DNA from: Strongylocentrotus droebachiensis
Taxonomy: Eukaryota > Echinodermata > Echinoidea > Camarodonta > Strongylocentrotidae
Assembly: GCA_035222895.1 (NCBI GenBank)
Contig: JAVYIG010002727.1
Location: forward strand, 161,001-225,000
DNA: 64,000 nt
Direction of reading: 5' to 3'
Below the pieces are notes generated by a model. The model was not told where the DNA came from and searched no databases. It saw only the letters and a list, made by a program, of their open reading frames with translations. Position 1 is the stretch's first letter, and the number at the start of each line of letters is the position of its first letter. Shown here piece by piece: positions 23,732-33,412 of this stretch. The position numbers and the translations under genes were made by a program.

Positions 23732-24106
23732 TTAAAGGTAAAGACCAGTTATGGTCATGCGATTGAATTGTGAAAGAAACGTTGTGGAATCGATCAGAAA
23801 AGGTTGATCATCTAGCATCTAGCATCTGCAAGGTTCTGGAATCATCAAAATGATAAGAAATTTGGCCCATTCTTCGTAAAGTTACAAGCACTATACACAG
23901 AAAGATGTATATGGGACTACCCTATATCTCTCACAGGACCATGAGAGAAACAAATTTACCAAATATATGAATTAGTAGGCGGTTTCCCGGCAAATTTTTT
24001 ATCATCGTGTATTATTCAAAACATATTCTTTCACATGATTGGTAATGAGAGCTTCCATTTCATTTTTTGAAATTGGGGCGTTACCAATACTGGTCTTTAC
24101 CTTTAA
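23732..24106 (+). mobile_element. TTAA-bounded MITE, copy 2
   Basis: Ends TTAAAGGTAAAGACCAGTTA and the inverse of TTAAAGGTAAAGACCAGTAT. The interior is collinear with copy 1 for most of its 375 bp, including CATTTTGATGATTCC (inverse), CACAGAAAGATGTATATGGG and TTCTTTCACATGATTGGTAA. An internal 7-bp stutter (CATCTAGCATCTAGCATCT) is specific to this copy. Confidence 0.8.
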
Positions 24107-24209
24107 AATGAGAAGGTCATATTATGATTATGTTTCAGAAATAATTGTTAAAAAGTAAAATAAAAAGAGATGGAAAAGTAGAGATACTTCAATAAATAGA
24201 TATATAGAG

Positions 24210-24319
24210 AGATAGATGGAAAGGGAGAGAAAGAGAAAGAGAAAGAGAGAGAGAGAAAGAAAGAGAGAGATGAAGGGGAAGCAATACAAAAGGGGTAATA
24301 TGTATAAGCTTGGTAGCAT

Positions 24320-24385
<66 letters not shown>
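24210..24385. repeat. (GA)n microsatellite
   Basis: A 60-bp pure GA run at about 24322-24384, preceded by GAAAGA variants. A second tract lies at 24680-24727, ending in ACAGACAGACAG. Confidence 0.95.
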
Positions 24386-24387
<2 letters not shown>

Positions 24388-24677
24388 TAACAGGTGAAGG
24401 AAGATTAACCATGATTTAAATTTAAAAACTAAAAATTTAAGATATACACAAATAGATATTAATCATCTTGAAAGAAAAAAAAGAAAGAATAGCATTGAGA
24501 TAGATCTTGAAAAGATGGGATGGGGTAAATGTCTTTAAGATGCAAACAAGTATATAGCTGGTAAACATAACAAATATAAAATGATATGTAAGGAAAGAAT
24601 AATTGTATAAAAAAAGAGATAATTGAAGTTGATATAGAGAAAAGGGAGAAAGAGGGGGATGAAGAAGGATAGAGAAA

Positions 24678-24727
<50 letters not shown>

Positions 24728-24829
24728 GTAAGAAAAAGGAATGAATAAATACAGAAAATAAGTATAACGGATTGTAATATCTATAGTATGTAACCAGATA
24801 ACCAAATAAAATCTCAAAATGATTATATT

Positions 24830-25498
24830 TGATTAGAAAGAAAAGTCATAAATAGGAGGAGTGTGAGATATAAGAGTTGATAGAAGGAGGTTGAGACTGA
24901 GTTAGGACTGGGGCATTGACTGATGGAATACCACCACATCTTGTCTCCTCAGCTAGAATTTCACCACAAAAGCTCATTCAAGAATGTTGTAGAGTTACAT
25001 TATCTACAAGTGCCACTTATAGTTGCCACTTATAATTGCTTCAATATCATTTTTTCTCTCATTCTCTGTGGTGAAGACTTTTAAATGATAAAGCCTCATG
25101 TAAGAAGACAGAAAGCATGTCTATAAATCACCAGTGGTCAGATCCACCCTCCCCCCCCCCCCCCCCCCATTTAAAAAAAGCAAAACAGAGTGAAAGTTCT
25201 TTGCTGTGTAGCGGAATTTGAAGTTGCTATTTTTATGGCTTATAAATGAAGAAAAACTCTAGACAAGTAGCAGTATTCGCAAGCAAGCAAATTGTATATT
25301 AACGAAATGAAAAGAATAAATGATAACAACTAATAAGCACAGCATATAGGATTTTAGTTTGCTGTTGACTTAGTAGATTATTTGGAAGCGCAATTACTTA
25401 AACAAGATGAAGACATTTGATATTTTGTCTTCTGATCGTACTAGGGTTGCTGGCACCCGCATCTCTTGTCCCTGTGATTTGACCGAGTTTCATTATAC
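24830..25498. other. Non-coding sequence with an 18-C run
   Basis: A C18 homopolymer lies at 25151-25168. No gene supported. Confidence 0.4.
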
Positions 25499-25787
25499 CT
25501 TTCCTCATCAGCTTGAGATTGCAAAATAACTTTTTTTTTAAACTATCCTGATCGAATATTATCCAGCTAATTTGCGTCTACATCAGCCCGCAGTTGCAAT
25601 TAGCGTGATATTTGGTTGAGATAATCATCCCAAGATATCTTGGTCTAGTTTGCAAAATATCCCGCTATTTGTCTGCTGCTGAGCTAATTTCCCGAGCTGA
25701 TGAAGATGCAATTCGTAATTTCAGGATTATTTCCCAAATCAGAAATAGCGGGCTATTTGGCAATCTCGAGCTGATGAAGACATACTC
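25499..25787. mobile_element. Large imperfect foldback (about 290 bp)
   Basis: The left arm CCTCATCAGCTTGAGATTGC...CATCAGCCCGCAG...GCAATTAGC pairs with the inverse of the right arm TTCATCAGCTCGAGATTGCC...CATCAGCTCGGGAAATTAGC. The centre is the perfect palindrome CCAAGATATCTTGG near 25640. An inner pair GCAAAATATCCCGCTATTTG / AAATAGCGGGCTATTTGGC lies on the right half. The GCTGATGA block occurs twice in each arm, so the arms are themselves partly duplicated. No coding capacity. Confidence 0.6.
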
Positions 25788-26951
25788 TCTGTCTCCTGTC
25801 TGTCTATGGGCTCGGTAAACCATGATAGGTTTTTTGTGTGTACAAATGAATGGCAAGTGGAGATGTAAAAAGTATCTATACGCAACAAAGGTCCTGCTCA
25901 TACCCTCTTACAATGCATCTGTGTGTTATAAGATATAACAATATGAAGTGAAAATACACTAATGTATCCTTCAATAACAGGTTTACTTTGGTATATTGTG
26001 TACAAGCCTTAAAGTGGAATCTTTCATCAAGATGAATTTACCATCTTTTTTTAGAATTCATGTAATCAAGTCTTCACTGTTATTTTCCTACTCTCTGCTT
26101 TCATAATGTAGAGCTTTTGTAATTGGATCATATTTCAAAGAAAATTTGGCTTAAAATAGTTTTGAAATGTTTGCCCCTGTATGTGCAGAAAATGTGTTGT
26201 TGGGATTATCAAAGGATATATCCAGGCTAATGAATGATGTAGGAAATCATTTCCTAAAAGGGCACAAATCATATTTTTCATTTTGAGACTGTTTGATATA
26301 TGGTCTAGATGACTAGCTTGCTTCTCTCAATGAAAAGCTCAGTAGATCAAAAGTGATACACTGATAACCATTTTCCAACCATCATACAAAATATGCACCA
26401 GAATGAACATAACAGCTTTGATCGAACTCATTCTGACCTTTTGCTCTAACTATTTTATGTAATTATTTCCCTACTTTCTTATATCTAATGAACCATAATC
26501 TGTCCTGGGATATTTGGGGCAAAGCTTGCAACAATACTTATCTTTTATTTTTGTTCGGCATTTCAAATATAGAACATTCTAAATCAAAAGACAATTTAAT
26601 ATGACACAATACTTCATCTATGATGAGTTAGAATATCTAAACAGGAGGGAAAGGGTTAAAAGATTGACTGGTAAGTGTCTAGTATAATATTTCAGAGATG
26701 CTTTAGATAATAAGCATGGGTATGAAACAAAATAAATTGAGAATATTGATAGTTGCCCCTCAGGCGATTATTGGCCTAGCTCTGTCACCCAAGTTTAGAG
26801 CAATTCAAGCTTGTCCATACTTAATAGATTTTCTTTTCTTTTTTGCTGTTTCTGTTCTTTTAGTACACTGTGAGCGGGCAAAGTGATTATTTTGTTGTTG
26901 TTTTTTCTTTACAAAAATTTAATTTCTACTCTGTTGATATCTTTACCTCTC
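25788..26951. other. Non-coding AT-rich sequence
   Basis: Nothing recognised. Confidence 0.35.
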
Positions 26952-26954
26952 TTA

Positions 26955-27326
26955 GGGCGCGTTCATGCTTGATTTTGACGGCCAGAATCAGGCATCTGTT
27001 ACGTGTTTAGTTTAAAACACGATTGCGTTCATGCTCACTTTTGTAGAATCACCGAAAAACGGCGATCACGAACGCCGATCGTAAACTCACAAAAAGATGC
27101 GTTTACAATTGTAAACGCGTTTAAATGGGGTCAACGCACTGACCTCTAGTGGGTCTACGTAGCATGCACAGTGAAGGTCACACAAGGCCACACAAGGAGA
27201 ATTGCCTGGATGAGCCAGAGAAGTAAGCATGAACAGCTACACCGTGGAACTGCGATCACGATGAGCGTTTACGATGAGCGTCTTAGATCGCTCATTCTAC
27301 CTTCAAAATCAAGTATGAACGCGCCC
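26955..27326. mobile_element. Harbinger-type MITE with TTA target duplication
   Basis: The terminal inverted repeats are 24 bp with one mismatch: left GGGCGCGTTCATGCTTGATT..., right inverse GGGCGCGTTCATACTTGATT.... TTA directly flanks both ends (26952-26954 and 27327-27329). The 372-bp interior is CpG-richer (GGCGATCACGAACGCCGATC) and has no open frame. Known: PIF/Harbinger elements make 3-bp TWA duplications and often start GGG/GGC. The assignment is inferred from these two marks. Confidence 0.85.
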
Positions 27327-27418
27327 TTACATGCCCGCATTTGACTTAATGTCATTTACTTATCTTTCCCTCTGTTTTGTTCTACCTCTATGCTATTTTT
27401 AATATATATATATATAAA

Positions 27419-27464
27419 AGGCAACTGCCTTATTCAATATATATATTGCATAAGGCAGTTGCCT
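27419..27464. repeat. Near-perfect 46-bp hairpin
   Basis: AGGCAACTGCCTTAT and its exact inverse ATAAGGCAGTTGCCT flank TCAATATATATATTGC, which is itself nearly palindromic. It is followed immediately by CTGATGA...GAAAC (see findings). A direct partial repeat CTGCCCTATTCAATATAT recurs at 27513. Confidence 0.8.
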
Positions 27465-27572
27465 GATGATTGCTTGTAAGGCATGAAACTCAGCAACCAT
27501 GTTCCACTAGTCTGCCCTATTCAATATATTTTTGCTCATGGAACACTCTACGGAAGGATAGAGCAAACCTAA

Positions 27573-27573
<1 letters not shown>

Positions 27574-27605
<32 letters not shown>
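27574..27605. repeat. (TA)n microsatellite
   Basis: About 15 TA units. Confidence 0.95.
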
Positions 27606-27606
<1 letters not shown>

Positions 27607-28021
27607 TCCTCAAAGCACTATAATTTGGCTTAGATATTCAGTCAGAATATTTTATTTTATTTTCAAAAATGTTTTTTTTTTAACTCTTTAAAACTTTATT
27701 TATTGGGGAAAAAAAGGGTTTTTGAGAGTAAAATGAATACAAAAATACTGAGAGTCAGTTAAACTCTGACACTCTTTGATTCTATTGATTCTAATTGTGC
27801 TGTTTTCTCACTTTGGTTTTATTGTTTTTCTTTACCACTTACCTCTCATCTCTACTAATAATAATTATAATATACAATATGTAAAAGGTGCTTAGTACAA
27901 TGTTTTTAAGAGCATAAAGGGAACCATTAAAATGAGAGAGAGAAGTTACAAAATTACATAATACAAAACTACTTCTACTATTGTTATGTAACTCTACTAC
28001 TGAAAATTCAACTTATCACTT

Positions 28022-28260
28022 CTTTCCTTTTTCCCCATCCTAATTCTTATTTGCTCTGCTTATGTTTCTTCCCTTTTCTTTCTCTTTAACCCTCTACTCT
28101 TCGCTCCTCATTCTTTTATCTTGCTTCTCTCACCTGCCTTCGTTTGATACCGTCTCTCTTTTCCCTCCTCTTCCACTCTTCCACTCTTCCGCTATTTCCT
28201 CATGTCCTTTTTTTTTTTTTACTTGTTCTTTGCACCCCTTCTCATCCCGCCTCTTCATTT
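28022..28260. repeat. Pyrimidine-rich tract
   Basis: CTTTTC/CCTCTTCC-rich sequence on the + strand, of low complexity. The open frames here are compositional. Confidence 0.6.
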
Positions 28261-28501
28261 CTACTTGTATACACGACACAAAAGCAAATACTTTCAATAA
28301 ATCAATGTAACGCAATGTTCAATAGCCTTGAGCATTACCAAATGAAATGTGGGAACATGACAATGATATATTGAGTAATCCGGACATAATTTCTATGGGA
28401 TATACAACAGGGTATCAAAATTTCCCTTGAGCTGATTTTTTAAAAATTAGTTGTGTTCATGTAAGCACCTTTCTTGCCACCACCCCTTTTCTACAGCAAC
28501 A

Positions 28502-28661
28502 GAGATGAAATCTCTTCTCTTTCTTTTCACCCCATCCCTCCCCCTCCCTCTTACAATTTTGTTCTGCTCATACTTTCCCCCGAGATGCAATCTCTTTTCT
28601 TTCTTTTCACCCCACCCCTCTCTCTCCCTCTTACAATTTTGTTCTACTCATACTTTCCCCC
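28502..28661. repeat. 80-bp tandem duplication
   Basis: Two units beginning GAGATGAAATCTCTT (28502) and GAGATGCAATCTCTT (28582), sharing TTACAATTTTGTTCT and CTCATACTTTCCCCC. Confidence 0.9.
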
Positions 28662-28756
28662 TCTTTATTCTTCAAATTAATAATAATAATAATAATTTTT
28701 TAAAGTCCACTCCAAATTTTATTAAGTTAAACCGAAAATGGAAATTCTTTTTGCCC

Positions 28757-28928
28757 AATTGATCGTGAGCCCGGCAGCCACTGAGCAGCGCCAGATCAAC
28801 GTTGCTCTATCCCTTATTGTTGAACGCCAAACAAGGTAGCAGCAACTCTCGTCTTTTAAAGTCTTTTGGTATGACGCGGCCGGGGTTCGAACCCACGACC
28901 TCCCGGTTGAAAGGCGGACGCTCTACTG
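28757..28928 (-). mobile_element. tRNA-derived SINE, second family
   Basis: The reverse complement starts GTCAGTAGAGCGTCCGCCTT and has B-box GGTTCGAACCC in GTGGGTTCGAACCCCGGCCG. A body follows with GTCATACCAAAAGACTTTAA and GTTGATCTGGCGCTGCTCAG. The A-box side is cut short at 28928 by CT-rich sequence, so the head is 5'-truncated. The body is unrelated to the 15672 family. Confidence 0.7.
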
Positions 28929-29219
28929 ACTATTCTCTTTCCCCTCACCCCACTCCTCACTTCCCCATAATGTTCTACCTGTATACACACCCTATTTTTA
29001 AAAGAGAGATAATCATTACTCCAATTTGCTCACGCCTATTCCCATGACTGTAAACCTGAGCAATCAACTTGTTAATGTGATCCATATTACTGGAGGTAAA
29101 GCTTAAGTTAATCCATCTTCTCAAACCTGTGTGATTGATGAGATGAAATAGATCCATGATGTTGCTTGAAGGGTGGAGGACGGTGCTGCCTACTGAGATG
29201 CTAACAAGTGGTTGCTTGA

Positions 29220-29565
29220 TCATAGGGAGGAGAAGGAGGAGAGAGAGGAGGAGGAGGAGGAGAGAGAGGAGGAGAGAGAGAGAGAGGAGGAGAGAGAGAG
29301 AGAGGCAAAAGCAGAAAAGAGGGAGAGGGAGGAGGAGGAGGAGGAGGAGGAGGAGGAGGAGGAGGAGGAGGAGGAGGAGGAGGAGGAGGAGGAGGAGGAG
29401 GAGGAGGAGGAGGAGGAGGAGGAGGCACTAAAGAGGAAGAAGGGAGGGAGGGAAGGAAGGAGGAGGCAAGAAAAGAGGAAGAATGCTGGAGACAGAAGAA
29501 AAAGGGAGGAGAAAGAGGATGAAGGAAGGAGGAAGAGGAGGAGGAGAAGAAGAAGAAGAAGAATG
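29220..29565. repeat. GGA/GA polypurine tract with (GGA)32
   Basis: A near-uninterrupted GGA triplet run at about 29329-29425 inside a 340-bp purine block. It yields poly-Glu, poly-Arg, poly-Pro and poly-Ser frames depending on frame; none is a gene. Confidence 0.95.
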
Positions 29566-29569
29566 GTCA

Positions 29570-30540
29570 TCTATTCACTTTTTTTTATCCTGTTTCCATT
29601 TTCCCCTCCTTTCATCTTAATATTTCTTCTCATTTTAGTGTAAAGGATATAACAATAAAAAGAACAATACCCTCCTGTAATCACTTATTTTCTGCGCTCT
29701 CCTATATTATGTTCTATTAAAAACTCAAATAGTTTTCCTTCTGATGGGAAATGCAACTGTGCTATTAAAAGTCTTTAGTTGTGAATAAATTTAGGTCAAG
29801 AATGCTCAGATAGGGGCAGATCAAAGATTTTGTAGATGGCAAATATTTAGAATTATCTTTTTTTTTTAAACTCAAGTATATTTTATATCTAGCGTTGGAA
29901 GGTGAGTATTAAAGGAATACTATTTTTATACTATACTTATATGCCTTTTGCATAAACTGGACAGGGAAGATTGGATTTTCTTCTTATTAAAACACAAGCA
30001 GTGATTATTTAGTCTTTTAAAGAAATGTATTCTTTTATTTGAAGTTATAAATAGAGAAGTGTGTAATTTGCTAAATCATAAACATGAAAGGAACATTATA
30101 TGCACTGAAAGGAAATAAGAATGTGCTGCATTTCTGGACATATTGAGAAACCAATATATACACAGAGCTGAACTTTGAAGTAGATTTTAGGAGATTTCAA
30201 AATACATTTAGCATCCCCTCATTGTGACATAATCACAGAATAATTGGAACAGCTCCCCCTTGTGGCCATCTAGGAAACTGTGCAACCCAATTTGATGTTG
30301 GTGATATCTTCAAGTAATTGGGGTTCAAAAGGACATTGTATTCCTGAGCACTAAAATGTATATACGATTATATACATGATACAAGAAGACTTATGGGTTC
30401 TAATTTTGTAACATGAACATTAGCATTGATATGTTGTTGACACATGCACTTGCAGGTATGGTGCTTATAAATATTGTTAGACTTTTAAGTTAATGCCCTA
30501 AGTCTCGTAACATTTTTACTGTTTTTAGACTGCTAAAAGC
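29570..30540. other. Non-coding AT-rich sequence
   Basis: Nothing recognised. Confidence 0.35.
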
Positions 30541-30554
30541 TTTTCTTCACAAAA

Positions 30555-31015
30555 AAGAGAGGAATGGAGAAAGAGAGAAAGGGAGAAAGAGAGAAAGGGA
30601 GGAAGAGAGATAGGGAGAAAGAGAAAAAGGGAGAAAGGGAGAAAGAAAGGAATGAGAAAGAGAGAAAGAAAGATACTATTAACGGAAAGAATGGTAGAAA
30701 GAAAGAAAAGGGGGAAAAAGGGGGATATTACAAGGGCAGATAGGGTCAAATGAAAATAAACTAGGGAGTGCAATATTAATAAAATTGTTGTGTGAAACCC
30801 AAGTAATAATTTATTCATTTTTATACATGATACAGTGTACATTGAGTGACAGACAGAGAGAGGGTGGAGGGAAACTGTGAGAAGCATAACATAAAGCAAG
30901 AGAAGGAAAGAAAATGAAAGAAAATTGAAAGAGAGAGAGAGAGAGATAGAGAGAGAGTGACATAAAGATAGATGAATAGATATATAAAGAGAGGGAGAGA
31001 GATGGAGAAGGGGGT
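30555..31015. repeat. GAAA/GA polypurine tracts
   Basis: GGGAGAAAGAGA units at 30555-30670 and GA blocks at 30855-31000. The 246-residue - strand frame across this region is mostly Ser/Leu/Phe repeat translation. Confidence 0.85.
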
Positions 31016-31667
31016 CGCAGATCACAACAAATATAATGATTGGAAGAGGGAACACAAGAAAAAAAGAGCCAAAAACCATAGAGCATATGTTTCTTTTATT
31101 TGAATGGTGGCAGAGCCCATAGTGATATGAATGAAAGCGTCTCAGTGTGGTTTTATATCCTGTATTGATTTGTAACGCCTTTCCATTTCTTGGTAAGCTT
31201 CTGACTAGGCGGGTGATACGTGCCAAGAAATCGACAAGTTGCAATGTCATTGGACTAAAAAGCACTGCTTATATTTTTAGTCATAAAGAGATAGGTCAAT
31301 GAATGCCCTTTGTAAGAATAATTATTGGGATAGAAATATATGTTGATATTTTAAGGTTGATTGCATTTATTTCATTTTAAATCATCACATTTAGCATTAT
31401 TTTATCCATATTTCAGTAAAAATGTACTAGTAATGAGTTGTAATCAATGCAATGATCAGAAATCATGCATGCATTATTGCAGATGTTTTTGATAGGGCTA
31501 CCCCACCAAAAAAATGATAATAATATCATATTTGTTCCTACCATCACCATTATCATTATTATCACCATAATCTTTGATCCAATACAATTCCCTTTTTACA
31601 ATTTAATTGATATGACATCATATGACATTAAACAAAGAGATTATTCATTATACATCTGTTATCAATC

Positions 31668-31715
31668 CTCCCCCCCCCCCGCCCCCTCCCCCTCCCCCCC
31701 TCCCCCCCCCCCCCC
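31668..31715. repeat. Poly-C tract with interruptions
   Basis: About 48 bp almost only C, broken by single G or T. Confidence 0.95.
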
Positions 31716-33377
31716 AATACAAAAGTGTTGAATTGTACTCATCCATCCATAACCATGAAAGCTTTGATAGTCCCTTTTAATTTTCTTCTGGGGAAGGAAG
31801 AAGAACAAATATAAACTCTTCCTGCTTCTTCTTTTCCGCATACTTCCAATAACGTTCTCCATGCTCAAGCTTATCTGATTTAGCTCTTTATACCTTAAAG
31901 CAGAATCACATTCTCTTAGATACTCTTCCCCTTCCATCGTTAGTCATTCCTCCTGTTATAGCCCTCTATTGTCGCTCAATCCTCCGCCACAAACCCACAT
32001 GGTCTCTGCTCAATTTTGATAATAATGTAGGTGGGAGAAAGTAGCTTTACAAGCAGCTGCCCTCGAGTGAGAATCAACCACCAGATGAAAGGCTAGGTGG
32101 CAGGGAAACGCAGTAACAATAGCCAGCCCTTAGACTTAAAGACTTAGCCGCATTATCATATATAAGACTACACGCGGGCAAAAGTCATTAACAATAGGCG
32201 AGTGTTGGGAAAGTGTTGCACACAACCTGCTCCAGCGAGCCTTTAATAATGCTGCGATGACTAATTGAAAGTCACGGATAAGCTGAATGCGATGACGCTG
32301 GCTGCTAGGGGTTTCGCCAAATTATTGAATTATCCGATCGATTGTGATGATTTAGGTGAAGTTCATGTAAATACCTGTCTGTGGTTCTAATCGTTGTGGT
32401 TTGTGATATAATGCTGGGTATTAAATGCCAGTTTTCTTTGCAAGGAATATGCAAATGTTATTCATGAAAAGGATTTAAAGCTACCCATAGATGGCAATTG
32501 CTTATAGACACAAAATATTGAGTTATTCTAAAGCACCAAACATTTTGGGGGGTAAAATGTTTTCTAGTTATTTCTCAAATGTACATGTATAAAACATAAT
32601 TAAAACAATTGAAATAAATATCCTTGAGAGTTCTCTTCTTCACTATGACCGGTTTCAATTTTATTTCTTCAGATAGTTAATTCAAGATTGAAATGTATAA
32701 ACAAAATATAAATATGTATATTTATAATGCTGAATTAGAATGATAACAGTAACATTTGGATAAGATGTGCCAAGAAAATTCGCTGGTGCTAGAATAAATT
32801 TACTATAAGGAGCAAACTAACATTGTTTTTTTCAGAAAGATGTGATACCTAAGTACAAACTATCTTCTCTGTTACCATCAAGACGAAGAAAATGACACTG
32901 TGAAGTCCAACTTCTCCTTTAAATAAAAAGATCTAATAGTAAGTGAATACCTTCAAGCCAATCTCCATTGAACCAGCATTTCCCACAAAACCAAACTGTT
33001 TAGCATGTAGATTGCTCCAAACCACACACTGCTGTACTGAATGCTAATTGCCTTCTGTGCCGGTTACATTACTTGGAAGTTTGTTCCGTGTAAATTAAGC
33101 AGTGTTATCGAGCTCTGCGCGTGATGTTTCCATGCATAAGACTGAAATATGATGTGTGCAAGATTTTAATGGTTTTTATTGTTGTGTGAAGGGTGAGGCT
33201 AACTTGTCTGTCAGGGGTCATTTCAATGACAATTGCCAAATCATAAATATTTTAATAGAATAAATTTTAAAATGTGTTGGGTATTTGGCCTTGGAGTTGT
33301 GATAGCATGAATGATGAAGACTTGTATATCATTAACATTTAAGATTAAAACTAAAATGTGCTCAAAAGGGCCAATGA
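31716..33377. other. Non-coding; two candidate regulatory blocks
   Basis: 32040-32345 is high-complexity and GC-richer, with CAGCTG, two AACAATAG-type Sox-like motifs and CGGATAAG. 33000-33130 has AACCACACA (Runx-like) and GCTAATTGCC. No repeat or frame explains either. The rest shows nothing. Confidence 0.3.
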
Positions 33378-33412
33378 TTTTTTTTTTTTTTTTGGGGGGG
33401 GGGGGGGGGGGG
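33378..33412. repeat. T16-G19 homopolymer junction
   Basis: Sixteen T followed directly by nineteen G. Confidence 0.95.

Noticed and set aside
29156-29643. Poly-Glu, poly-Arg, poly-Pro and poly-Ser frames
   Set aside because: Frames of a (GGA)n microsatellite, open only because the repeat lacks stop codons.
30525-31265. 246-residue open frame on the - strand, the longest in the window
   Set aside because: Most of it is Ser/Leu/Phe/Pro translated from GA-rich tracts, there is no known domain, and the unique N-terminal part shows no family resemblance.
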